The notes beneath the pieces are model-generated. The model had not been told where the DNA came from, made no database searches, and saw nothing but the letters and a program-made list of their open reading frames with translations. Shown in pieces: positions 1 through 7,629 of a DNA stretch of 35,659 bases. The position numbers and the translations under genes are program-made. Source of the stretch: Paraburkholderia dilworthii (GTDB taxonomy: Bacteria; Pseudomonadota; Gammaproteobacteria; Burkholderiales; Burkholderiaceae); NCBI RefSeq assembly GCF_000472525.1, contig NZ_AWZT01000016.1, forward strand, positions 103,407-139,065. The letters run 5' to 3'. Numbering within the stretch: position 1 is the first letter of the stretch; each line of letters starts with the position of its first letter.

Positions 1-1
1 G

Positions 2-190
2 CCGGTGCAGCCGCCCGATGCCGTGCCCGAGCCGCCTGCGGAACCCGCAATCGACGATCAATGGGTCGAGCCGGCAGCATTCGGTGGATGCTCGTCTGCC
101 GGTCAAAACTGCGCGCCGGAGGTCCAGACTATCCAGATCGTTCGTCGTGACGCCACGCCGCGCGGTCCGCACAAGGAAACCATGCTATGA
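2..190 (+). CDS. narJ: NarJ C-terminal fragment, nitrate reductase assembly chaperone
   Basis: Only the last 62 or so codons are present; the frame is open to the left edge, so the gene starts outside the window. The tail is proline- and glutamate-rich and carries a W-V-E-P-x-A-F-G segment like the conserved W-E-x-x-V-x-F tail of NarJ chaperones. NarJ proteins help insert the molybdenum cofactor into cytoplasmic NarGH before it docks on NarI. The stop codon overlaps the start of the next gene in an ATGA junction, the usual narJ-narI coupling. The identification rests mostly on that position, since the conserved core of the chaperone is not visible. Confidence 0.75.
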   Translation, partial: PVQPPDAVPEPPAEPAIDDQWVEPAAFGGCSSAGQNCAPEVQTIQIVRRDATPRGPHKETML

Positions 191-918
191 ACGCTCTCGA
201 CACGCTGTTATTCGGCATCTATCCGTACGTCTGCGTCGCGGTGTTTCTGGTTGGCAGCCTGTTGCGCTACGACCGGGACCAGTACACCTGGAAGAGCGAT
301 TCGTCGCAGCTGCTGCGCACGGGGACGCTACGCTGGGGTAGCAATCTGTTTCATATCGGCGTGCTGTTTCTGCTGTTCGGACACTTCTTCGGCATGCTGA
401 CGCCGCACTTCGTGTACGAGCGGTTCATCAGCGCGGGCGCGAAGCAGATCGTGGCGATGACATCGGGCGGCGTCGCCGGCACGCTGGCGCTCATCGGCGT
501 GACGATATTGTTGCGCCGACGTCTCGGCGACCCGCGTATTCGCGCGACGTCGAAGACCAGCGACATCGTTCTGCTCGTGCTGTTGTGGCTGCAACTCGTG
601 CTCGGGCTCGGCACCATCCCGCTGTCCGGCCAACATCTGGACGGCAGCATGATGCTCAAGCTCGCCGGTTGGGCGCAGCACATCGTGACGTTCAGAGCAG
701 GGGCGGCGCAACTGATCGGCGACGCGAGCTTTATTTTCAAGGCGCATATGGTGCTTGGCATGACGCTGTTTCTGATTTTCCCGTTCACTCGGCTCGTACA
801 CGTATGGAGCGGTTTCGCTTCGCTCGCGTATGCGGTGCGCCCGTGGCAGGTGGTGCGGGATCGGCGGATGAACCTGCCAGCGGGGCATAACGTGCCGCCG
901 TCGCAGCGTCGCGGTTAG
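187..918 (+). CDS. narI: Respiratory nitrate reductase gamma subunit (cytochrome b)
   Basis: This is a complete 243-residue protein, close to the usual 225-245 residues of NarI. NarI is the inner-membrane di-heme cytochrome b that takes electrons from quinol and passes them to NarH and NarG during anaerobic nitrate respiration. About five hydrophobic segments are visible. His56 and His66 lie in a F-H-I-G-V-L-F-L-L-F-G-H segment, and His187 and His205 lie in the last two helices. These four positions match the heme-ligand histidine numbering I recall for the E. coli protein. The start codon overlaps the narJ stop, so translation is probably coupled. It is the last gene of its operon; the next gene is convergent. 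Confidence 0.96.
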   Translation: MNALDTLLFGIYPYVCVAVFLVGSLLRYDRDQYTWKSDSSQLLRTGTLRWGSNLFHIGVLFLLFGHFFGMLTPHFVYERFISAGAKQIVAMTSGGVAGTLALIGVTILLRRRLGDPRIRATSKTSDIVLLVLLWLQLVLGLGTIPLSGQHLDGSMMLKLAGWAQHIVTFRAGAAQLIGDASFIFKAHMVLGMTLFLIFPFTRLVHVWSGFASLAYAVRPWQVVRDRRMNLPAGHNVPPSQRRG

Positions 919-988
919 CCGGTGAAAGGCGGCGCCGCAAGAGGGCGGCCCGCCCGCTCAGGCTTCGCATCGCGCCGGTTAAGAAACG
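919..988. terminator. Possible bidirectional terminator region between convergent genes
   Basis: This 70-base gap separates the convergent narI and the outer-membrane gene. It contains a 10-base perfect palindrome (GCGGCGCCGC) and a nearby GGGC/GCCC hairpin. No T-run follows either one, so intrinsic termination is only plausible. Confidence 0.3.
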
Positions 989-1993
989 TCAGAACCGCAC
1001 GCCGATACCGCCTTCGATCACATCGGTGTCGCGGTTATAGCGCGTGACCACGCGATTCCACGTAACCCGAGCGAGCCAACGGGAACCGAAGCGATAGCTT
1101 GCCGATACTGCAAAGAGTGCCGAAACACGGCCGTCGCCTGTGCGGTCTCGCGGAAGATTGTCGGTCTGGGTGATCGCGACATAGGGGCCGACGCCAGCCG
1201 ATAACGTGAGGCTGTCTTCGAAGAAAGCGCGTGTGGCCCACAGTTGCGCCGCGACACCGTCGCGGCGCGATTGGATATGGCCGCCCTCGTGAATGTACGA
1301 CGCGCTTACGTCGACATAGCGCCACAACCCGCGCCGGTATTCGAGGCTTCCCGCATTGGTCGATTCTGAGTCGTTGCTGTTGAGGATGGTCTTGCCGAAC
1401 ATGACCGTGAGCTCGTTGTTCGTGACATTCGACGTCCGCGGCACGGGCCGCTGAGATGGTCCGGGTTCGCCCGATGCCTCCAGTTGGTAACCGACACCCA
1501 TAATCAGCGCGGTCGTGTTCGGGCCGCCGAATGCATGCACGTAGTTAAGCTGCACCTGAGCAATCCAGCGTCGATCGAAATAGTAGGCGGCGCGCAGGCT
1601 TCCCAATATGCCCCAGCCATGCGTGTTCGAATAGTCGCCTCCGGCACTTGCCGCTGTCGTATCGAAGTATCGATATGGCCCGGCGCCCGCCGACAGTTCG
1701 AGCCGGTCGTTCCATAATGGCAGACGCCCCCACGCTTGCAGCGCCTGCCCGTCGCGATGATGATCGGGCAGGTGCCCTTCGTTGACCCACGAAAAACTCC
1801 ACGCAGCAAAGCGGCCCACGCCTTCGCGATAGGTGGCGCTCCAGGAATAGGTATTCGTGCCCGCACTGAAAAGCGGGCCGGCAAGCAGCGAAAATTCCTG
1901 TGCATGCGCGCGAGGAGACAGGCCGGCAAGAGCGCCGAGTAAAAGCGCAGATAGCGAGGCAATGCGATGCTTGCGGTATCGATTGGCGGACAC
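989..1993 (-). CDS. Outer-membrane beta-barrel-like protein with two similar halves
   Basis: No named family was recognised. With a GTG start at 1993 the protein has 334 residues. It begins with a basic stretch, a Leu/Ala-rich hydrophobic core and an A-H-A signal-peptidase site near residue 31. The mature part alternates aromatic and polar residues and ends in phenylalanine (G-V-R-F), as many outer-membrane barrels do. Two halves resemble each other: L-S-A-G-A-G-P-Y is matched by L-S-A-G-V-G-P-Y, and each is preceded by an E-G-H or E-G-G-H strand and followed by a Y-x-F-x-x-R-W strand. The frame is open to 2101, but the added residues are not signal-like. No strong ribosome site supports either start, so the 5' end is uncertain. 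The gene stands alone, convergent with narI. Confidence 0.7.
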   Translation of the reverse strand: MSANRYRKHRIASLSALLLGALAGLSPRAHAQEFSLLAGPLFSAGTNTYSWSATYREGVGRFAAWSFSWVNEGHLPDHHRDGQALQAWGRLPLWNDRLELSAGAGPYRYFDTTAASAGGDYSNTHGWGILGSLRAAYYFDRRWIAQVQLNYVHAFGGPNTTALIMGVGYQLEASGEPGPSQRPVPRTSNVTNNELTVMFGKTILNSNDSESTNAGSLEYRRGLWRYVDVSASYIHEGGHIQSRRDGVAAQLWATRAFFEDSLTLSAGVGPYVAITQTDNLPRDRTGDGRVSALFAVSASYRFGSRWLARVTWNRVVTRYNRDTDVIEGGIGVRF

Positions 1994-2237
1994 TATCCGA
2001 TAGTCAGCAGAGTACGTACAACAAAAGTAGCTTGTGAGCGGCCCCGTTGCAAGATGAGAAGCCGCGACGATTGCCCGGACCGGTGGACCTGGCCCGCACA
2101 CTCGACACTACCGGTGCGTCATGGCCCGTTACGTGTGCTGACGCACGTAGCGCGGCCATCGCGCTGGTCTCATCTGCTGTAGCAAAGTCTGCGTCGCGAG
2201 ATCTCGCCTGTACCGCAAGATGCGGCACCGCATGCTC

Positions 2238-3128
2238 TCACCCGGCGAAGTAACCTGCGCGGTCGATATCGGCAATGAGATCGGGCTGCGTGGGTTCCCA
2301 GCCAAGTTGTTGCCGCGTTTGCCGACTGGTTGCGCGAACATCGATTGCTGCGAACCTCGCGAACCAGCCAAAGTGCCCATCTGCTTCTTCCTGGCTCCTG
2401 CTGACGACCGGCAATTTCAGGCGCCGGCCAATTACTTCTGCAATGTCCTTGAACGGCACGCCTTCATCGGCGACTGCATGATAGCGGGCACCTGAAAGGC
2501 CCTTTTCCAACGCGAGCCGGAAAGCACGCGCGGCATCCAGCCGATGAACGGCGGGCCAGCGGTTGAGGCCGTCCCCTATATAGGCCGACACACCCTTCTC
2601 GCGAGCGAAGCCCGCGAGGCGCGGGACGAAACCGTGATCGCCATCGCCGTGCACCGATGGAGGCAGGCGCACCACCGACGCGCACACGCCGCGTGCCGCG
2701 AGCGAGGCCGCCATCGCTTCGGAAGCGCGAGGATAGGCGGCGGAAGGTGGGACGGACGCATCGTCCTCGGTCGCGGGGCAACTGCTTATCGCCGCGAGCC
2801 CAGACGTCACGATGAGCGGACGGCTCGAGCCCTCGAGCGCTGCACCGAGCGTCTCAATGGCGCGCCGGTCCATCTCGCAGTTCTCCGCGAATCGCGAGAA
2901 ATCGTGATTGAAGCCCGTGTGCACCACGCCGTCCGCGATCGATGCCGCGCTGCGCAGACTGTCGAGATCGTCGAGCGAACCGCGGTGGACGTCCGCCCCT
3001 GCGGCGCTGAGCGCTGCGGCGGCAGCTTCGGAGCGGGCGAGTCCAAGTACTGTGTGGCCGGCTCCGAGCAGCTCCTGCACCACGGCTGAGCCGACGAAGC
3101 CAGTCGAGCCGGTAACGAAAACACGCAT
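2238..3128 (-). CDS. NAD(P)-dependent epimerase/dehydratase, atypical SDR
   Basis: This 296-residue protein opens with [13 protein letters not shown], the T-G-x-x-G-x-x-G nucleotide-binding motif of extended and atypical short-chain dehydrogenases. The start at 3128 is set by a GGAGG ribosome site just upstream; a longer in-frame start at 3149 lacks one. The family covers oxidoreductases and epimerases that act on small carbonyl or sugar substrates in the cytoplasm. Near residue 135 the expected Y-x-x-x-K catalytic pair reads Y-P-R-A-S, so the lysine is missing and catalysis may be altered. It is transcribed divergently from an MmyB-type regulator, a common gene pair in Burkholderia, and is probably under its control. 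The substrate is unknown. Confidence 0.88.
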   Translation of the reverse strand: MRVFVTGSTGFVGSAVVQELLGAGHTVLGLARSEAAAAALSAAGADVHRGSLDDLDSLRSAASIADGVVHTGFNHDFSRFAENCEMDRRAIETLGAALEGSSRPLIVTSGLAAISSCPATEDDASVPPSAAYPRASEAMAASLAARGVCASVVRLPPSVHGDGDHGFVPRLAGFAREKGVSAYIGDGLNRWPAVHRLDAARAFRLALEKGLSGARYHAVADEGVPFKDIAEVIGRRLKLPVVSRSQEEADGHFGWFARFAAIDVRATSRQTRQQLGWEPTQPDLIADIDRAGYFAG

Positions 3129-3224
3129 GGAAATCCTCCATATCGACAATGAACGGATGCCACTTTCGGCGCATAATCGGCCGGCGAAAAGTAGTGACGT
3201 TACACGGGTATACGGACTAACAGG
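3129..3224. promoter_or_regulatory. Divergent promoter region with imperfect palindrome
   Basis: This 96-base gap separates the SDR gene and the MmyB-type regulator and must hold both promoters. An imperfect palindrome, GTGACGTTAC at 3194-3203 (8 of 10 positions symmetric), lies about 20 bases before the regulator start and is a candidate operator. No clear -35/-10 pair could be assigned. Confidence 0.4.
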
Positions 3225-4070
3225 ATGAGCATGCCGGTCGCCAACGACAATCCGCTTGGAGCCTATCTAAAAGATCGCCGCACCAAACTCGACCCGGCCG
3301 CATTCGGCCTTTCGAGCACGCGCCGGCGAACGCCGGGGCTGCGCCGCGAAGAAGTGGCCCAGCGCGCCAATGTCAGTGCAACGTGGTACACGTGGCTGGA
3401 ACAGGGTAGGGGCGGCGCGCCTTCGGCCAATGTACTGGAGCGAATCGCGCGCGCGTTGTTGCTGACTGAAGCGGAGCGCGAGCATCTGTTTCTTCTCGCG
3501 TTGGGCCGTCCGCCGGATATCCGTTACCGCATATCCGAGGGCGTCACGCCAAGGCTGCAACGCGTGCTCGACTCGTTGGAGTTCAGTCCCGCCATCGTCA
3601 GGACCGCCACGTGGGACGTCGTCGCGTGGAACCGTGCGGCCGCTGCCATGCTGACCGACTACGGCGCGTTGCCGCCGGAACAGCGCAACATACTGCGCCT
3701 TGTCTTTTGTAATCCGCGGGTGCGCGCCGGGCAGCTCGACTGGGATAGCGTTGCGCGCTTCGTGGTCGCCGCGTTTCGCGCGGATGCGGCGCGTGCCGGG
3801 GCCGCCACTCGGGTGGCCGCGATGGTGGAGGAACTGTGCCGGGTCAGCCCCGACTTCGAAGCGATCTGGCGCGACAACGACGTGCGCGGCCACGGCGGAG
3901 GCGTCAAGCGTTTGCGGCATCCGGTAGTCGGACCGATAGGATTCGAATACTCGGCGTTTGCCGTCGACGGGCAGCCCGACCTCGGCATGGTGATCTATAC
4001 GCCGCTTACGCCGGACGATGCGCGAAAGGTTGGTGAGCTCGTCAAGTCGCAGGTTCAGACATCATCATGA
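3225..4070 (+). CDS. XRE-family regulator with MmyB-like ligand-binding domain
   Basis: The protein has 281 residues. Residues about 10-75 form a helix-turn-helix domain with the [10 protein letters not shown] motif followed by S-x-x-W-Y-x-x-L-E-Q-G-R, typical of the MmyB group. Residues about 105-270 match the ligand-binding domain of that group (S-P-A-x-V, then W-D-V-V-A-W-N-x-A). MmyB-like proteins are cytoplasmic transcription factors proposed to sense small, often fatty-acid-like, ligands. The start sits behind an A-G-G-A site. Divergence from the SDR gene suggests it regulates that gene and possibly itself. Confidence 0.92.
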   Translation: MSMPVANDNPLGAYLKDRRTKLDPAAFGLSSTRRRTPGLRREEVAQRANVSATWYTWLEQGRGGAPSANVLERIARALLLTEAEREHLFLLALGRPPDIRYRISEGVTPRLQRVLDSLEFSPAIVRTATWDVVAWNRAAAAMLTDYGALPPEQRNILRLVFCNPRVRAGQLDWDSVARFVVAAFRADAARAGAATRVAAMVEELCRVSPDFEAIWRDNDVRGHGGGVKRLRHPVVGPIGFEYSAFAVDGQPDLGMVIYTPLTPDDARKVGELVKSQVQTSS

Positions 4071-4424
4071 TCGGAGTGGAGCGGTTTGAATATCCGCGGT
4101 TAAAACCGGTCGACCGATGAACCTGGAAATAGTCAATTAATGGCGTCGCGATTTAATGGGGAATGCGGCGATTATGTTTCCAGTTGTCTGTTAAGCCGCG
4201 TTTGTGCCGGTGGTATTCAATTATTTTCGCCTGACTTAAACGCCGAGTAGGCGCGCGCAGGCGGTGTAGAACGTCGATTCCAGCGACGGACTTGTGCATC
4301 GAATGCTCGGGCGGCGTAGCGTTAACCATCAGAAAGTAGATTCCTTATGATGTTTGAGCGAGGAAATTTACACGCTTCGGCGCGCCGGTTAAGCGCCGTG
4401 ATTTGCGTCTTATCGTCTGATGTA

Positions 4425-4500
4425 AGATGTTTTTTCTTCTTCTGGCTCACGCGCAAATGAGGAGAAGAAGTAATTACTGCACGCGAGCCGAAAAACATCT
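4425..4500. repeat. Nested inverted repeats
   Basis: The outer arms AGATGTTTTT (4425-4434) and AAAAACATCT (4491-4500) are perfectly complementary. Inside them CTTCTTCT (4436-4443) pairs with AGAAGAAG (4463-4470). GGCTC (4444-4448) is complementary to GAGCC (4485-4489), which would either compete with the inner stem or form a pseudoknot with it. No T-run follows. It could be a structured RNA or a multi-site protein-binding region. Confidence 0.6.
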
Positions 4501-4560
4501 CGTCCTGCTACCGCTAAGTACCTAGACGGGCTATCCATCTAATCTTCCGATCATCATCTG

Positions 4561-4624
4561 AAAGCAGGAATTTTTGCGATATGCAAAGTTCTCGGAAAGA
4601 ATCCTGCTTTTTGGCCAAAAAGCA
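4561..4624. repeat. Two overlapping, mutually exclusive inverted repeats
   Basis: AAAGCAGGA (4561-4569) is perfectly complementary to TCCTGCTTT (4602-4610), with a small TTTGC/GCAAA hairpin between them. The right arm overlaps a perfect 20-base palindrome at 4605-4624 centred on GGCC. The two stems share bases 4605-4610 and cannot form together, as in attenuators or riboswitches. No poly-T follows, so the direction and role are unknown. Confidence 0.6.
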
Positions 4625-5048
4625 CCGATTTCCATGTGACCTACTTCGCATTAGCGGGTACGATTTACCCCTGTTGTGACGCGGAACCGAACAACTTTCC
4701 GAGCAGATCAGGCGGCTTTCTCTCCGGTGAAGCATTCGCGCCACACTATGTAGTGATCCCGCAGCGGTAGCGCCGTCGCGGTCGTTTCAAAGGGCCCATC
4801 AACGTATCGCGGCGTCAGACGCACCGCGACAGGCGGAGCTTTGTCTGCTCGTCAACCGGTTCATTCCACGTTGTCCTCAACAATGTGACAGCACTTATTC
4901 GAAGTGCCGATGGTGCAACGTGCGATTTTGTATCATTAAGCATAACGAATCAATAACTAGCTGTCGCGAACAACACAGTTCTACCGAACTTCGAACGCTC
5001 ATCTTTGGACTTTTTATCGGGACTTTCTCGACAGTGGGAAAAAAACAC

Positions 5049-6374
5049 ATGGTTAAACGACGTCAATTTCTTGGAGGCCTGACGGCCCTTGCCGGCACGT
5101 ATCTTCTGAGCGCCTGTGGCGGCGGTGGCTCTGAAGACGGCGGCGCGAGTTCAACTGCAAAGACTTCCGCGAGCCCAAAGGCGAAAGTAGCCGCTGCATC
5201 CGCGAGCGGTACCGCGATGCCCCCTGCCGCTTCGATTACCGACAGCGCCGGCGATGTGTGGACGCTCGTCAATGGCGTGGTCTACAGGAACGGTTCTACC
5301 GTCGGCAATACGTATAACGTGTCGCTCGTGCTGTGGTATGGCGGCAAGATCTGGCATTGCGGCACCGGCGGTCAGTTCTATGCGAACGCGGAGGTCGCCG
5401 AGCAATGGCTTCCTTGCAGCGATCCGCGCATCGATGTGGCATCCGTTCCTGGAAGCTTCTACGGCATCAATGGGCATTTCGACTATACGTACACGCCGGA
5501 ACAGACTGTATCGATTCTGAAGGCGATGAATTGCACGAGCTACCGCGTTGGCGTCACGGACGATCCCAAGCAATTGAATGCCGTGGTGAAGCTCGCGCAG
5601 GCGTTTCAGTCGGCGGGACTCACGCTGCTCGCGCTGATCGATCAGCGCGTGTATGACGCAAGCGGCGCTGTATTCGCCAGCGAGTCGGCCGCCTATGGCC
5701 GCGGTTATTCGGTCGGAGCGACCGTTGCCAACGCGTTGCAGCCGTACGGCGTGACGATTTACGAATGCGGTAACGAGTTGACGCGCCAGGACGCGACCGT
5801 GATCGACTTCACATGCGCGGGCTCAAAGGCAAGTGACTTCAACAATACAAACTGGCCTGCCATGCGCGGTGTCATGCGCGGAATGATCGACGGTGTGAAG
5901 TCGGTGCAGTCGTCCGCGAAGTGCGGTATCAATTTCTGCGTAGCAGACGTGGGTGCATCGGACGCGCTGTGGGAGGGCACGCAGCCCGACGGCACCAGTG
6001 GGTATCAGAAGCTGCGCTGGGACATCACCACCTGGCACAATTACGAGGCGTATGGTGACCTGTTCAACATCGGGATCGACGGTGCTGGGCCGGGTTTCGA
6101 CCTGGCTACCTATTGCAAGGCCCGCTACGGTGTACCGCTTATCGTTACCGAATGGAATGCCGGCCCGGATTGCTCGGAGAACTACCGCGCAGATTACATC
6201 TCGAACAAACTTGCCGAATTCTACGATGCGCGGAAAACGCACAACATTCAGTCGGTCATGTACTACGTGCTGGATAGCGGCAACAACACCTACGGCATCA
6301 TGATCAAGGGCACACCGGTGGACGCGCCGTACAATGCATTTACCAGCTTCGCGTCGAGCCATGCCGACATCTGA
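5049..6374 (+). CDS. Exported lipoprotein glycoside hydrolase, clan GH-A (PslG/GH39-like)
   Basis: The start at 5049 gives 441 residues beginning with R-R-Q-F-L, a twin-arginine motif, then a hydrophobic stretch and an L-S-A-C lipobox (Cys23). An in-frame upstream start at 4920 would bury this signal. A low-complexity Gly/Ser/Ala linker follows, then a short beta-rich region, and from about residue 138 a catalytic barrel beginning S-F-Y-G-I-N-G-H-F. The G-N-E motif (Glu243) looks like the acid/base of clan GH-A and V-T-E-W-N-A-G (Glu368) like the nucleophile, spaced as expected. Exported GH39-like enzymes such as PslG cut the EPS made by the neighbouring locus, so a role in trimming or releasing the polymer is likely. 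The exact family and bond are not certain. It is transcribed alone, behind a long structured leader. Confidence 0.8.
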   Translation: MVKRRQFLGGLTALAGTYLLSACGGGGSEDGGASSTAKTSASPKAKVAAASASGTAMPPAASITDSAGDVWTLVNGVVYRNGSTVGNTYNVSLVLWYGGKIWHCGTGGQFYANAEVAEQWLPCSDPRIDVASVPGSFYGINGHFDYTYTPEQTVSILKAMNCTSYRVGVTDDPKQLNAVVKLAQAFQSAGLTLLALIDQRVYDASGAVFASESAAYGRGYSVGATVANALQPYGVTIYECGNELTRQDATVIDFTCAGSKASDFNNTNWPAMRGVMRGMIDGVKSVQSSAKCGINFCVADVGASDALWEGTQPDGTSGYQKLRWDITTWHNYEAYGDLFNIGIDGAGPGFDLATYCKARYGVPLIVTEWNAGPDCSENYRADYISNKLAEFYDARKTHNIQSVMYYVLDSGNNTYGIMIKGTPVDAPYNAFTSFASSHADI

Positions 6375-6396
6375 GTGGTTTCGCACTTATCGGTCC

Positions 6397-6440
6397 ATGA
6401 ACCTGGTCTCGCCTGGCTTGCAGGACGAGGCCGGGTTCAT
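6397..6440. terminator. Strong hairpin between convergent genes
   Basis: ATGAACCTGGTCTCG (6397-6411) pairs with CGAGGCCGGGTTCAT (6426-6440): 15 pairs including two G-U in the plus-strand RNA. A CCTG/CAGG pairing inside the loop extends the stem. It lies 23 bases after the glycosidase stop and 59 bases beyond the end of the convergent ATP-grasp gene. There is no T-run, so it may act as a bidirectional terminator or a 3'-end stabiliser. Confidence 0.65.
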
Positions 6441-6480
6441 AGGTGTCGATTCTTAGATGCTCTGGCAGGCTGCTGCTTAC

Positions 6481-6504
6481 GTGTTATCAGCGGTGTTATC
6501 AGCG
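6481..6504. repeat. 12-base tandem duplication over a stop codon
   Basis: GTGTTATCAGCG occurs twice back to back (6481-6492 and 6493-6504). The TGA stop of the minus-strand ATP-grasp gene lies in the second copy, so the duplication also duplicates the stop context. Confidence 0.85.
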
Positions 6505-7536
6505 GCAGAATGTCTCCGGCACTAATTTTCCCCATTCGTAGTCGACACTATCCGGCGTAAAGGGCAGGACGCCTGCGCCCGGTGTGAACGTCAGTTCACC
6601 GAAGTAAACGAGATTATCCGGCGCATAGAGGTCGACGCGAACATAGTCGAAGTCTTCGCACAGCCTGGTAGCGGCGCGCAGAATTGCGTCCAGGTTCTCC
6701 GGCTGCGGCGCCGGAATGGGACTGCGCTTGTAGTAACCGATTGCTACGTCGAGATGATTCCAGTCGACGTCGTATACATCACCCCTTGTGTTCCCGCCAA
6801 ATCTGTCGGAAATCACCAGAATGTAGATGATCGGCCGTCCGCTTCGTCCGCCGAAGCAGTGCAGTTTGTAGTCGGCGGGAATCTTGCCGCTACTGTCGAG
6901 TAGAAGTTGCTCGAAGAAAATGCGCGGCTTGATCTTGCGATAATGTCTTTCACGAGCGATCTTGTAGAAGTCGAGCGACAGCCAGTAGTCCGCGAGATCG
7001 CGCAGTTCTTCGAAAGACGTTGCTGATTTGTTCCTCACTACCTCCACGTAGCTGCTGCCGTGGTTTGCCTTCATCACGAACGCGTCTGGCAGAGCATTGA
7101 ACACTTCTCGCGTGAAGACGTCCGGGACGGACAGCAACGGTATGACGTGCTCTTCGCCTAGTTTTTTCGCGACATACTCACGGACCGTGAGCTTGTCGGT
7201 CAACTTGACGAACCACGGGTCCGGCCGCAAGTTCTTCTGCAGGATCTTCTCGTTGAAAGTGGTGGGGCGAAGCAGATTCGGATAGCGGCCTATTTCCTTG
7301 TGATGCAGCAGGCTGAGAAACAATGGCGCCGGCAGCATCGACTTGGCTGCTTCTTTGAGTCTTCTGACGCTCGACTCTCTACGCTTCGGCTGCGGTTGCC
7401 TCATGGCGTCGCGCGAGAGCGGCCAGTCGTCGGGCACGGCGTCTTCCGCCGTGTCGGTTTCACTGCGGCGCAGGGTCGATACATCGGCGTCGCGGGAGAA
7501 CTGCACAGACTTCGTAGTTGTCATTGTATGGTCCAT
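6499..7536 (-). CDS. TupA-like ATP-grasp protein
   Basis: This 345-residue protein matches the TupA-like ATP-grasp family. After a 70-residue charged, poorly structured N-terminus come R-P-T-T-F-N-E-K-I and D-K-L-T-V-R-E-Y-V near residues 90-125. Then follow F-V-M-K-A-N-H-G-S-S, the nucleotide-binding lysine and glycine loop, and late acidic residues (F-D-Y-V-R-V-D-L-Y and G-E-L-T-F-T-P-G). TupA was named from teichuronopeptide synthesis, and the family is predicted to ligate amino acids to cell-surface polymers; family members are often mislabelled glycosyltransferases. Its place beside EPS genes suggests it modifies the polymer. Another ATG at 7524 is possible, and neither start has a strong ribosome site. 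It is convergent with the glycosidase. Confidence 0.82.
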   Translation of the reverse strand: MDHTMTTTKSVQFSRDADVSTLRRSETDTAEDAVPDDWPLSRDAMRQPQPKRRESSVRRLKEAAKSMLPAPLFLSLLHHKEIGRYPNLLRPTTFNEKILQKNLRPDPWFVKLTDKLTVREYVAKKLGEEHVIPLLSVPDVFTREVFNALPDAFVMKANHGSSYVEVVRNKSATSFEELRDLADYWLSLDFYKIARERHYRKIKPRIFFEQLLLDSSGKIPADYKLHCFGGRSGRPIIYILVISDRFGGNTRGDVYDVDWNHLDVAIGYYKRSPIPAPQPENLDAILRAATRLCEDFDYVRVDLYAPDNLVYFGELTFTPGAGVLPFTPDSVDYEWGKLVPETFCR

Positions 7537-7629
7537 ATCTAATGGGCTTTGCGACGCCTGATTAGCGCGTGCAACCGGGCAGCGCGATCTCTCAGTCGCG
7601 CGCCGCCCGTCTGTACGGATACCGGGCCG

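Larger units (their letters stand above)
4071..5048. other. Long non-coding region rich in inverted repeats
   Basis: About 980 bases carry no convincing gene. Short reading frames such as 4514-4744 on the minus strand have no recognisable motif. The stretch is more AT-rich than its surroundings and holds many inverted repeats. Small ones are TTCCT/AGGAA (4341-4345 with 4361-4365), CGGCGC/GCGCCG (4378-4383 with 4393-4398), TCTTA/TAAGA (4408-4412 with 4423-4427) and GGGTA/TACCC (4656-4660 with 4666-4670). Two larger structures are listed separately. The region presumably carries the promoter and 5' leader of the glycosidase gene and could also encode a small RNA. Confidence 0.6.

Noticed and set aside
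4514..4744. Minus-strand 76-codon frame in the structured non-coding region
   Set aside because: It overlaps several inverted repeats and has no motif or ribosome site.
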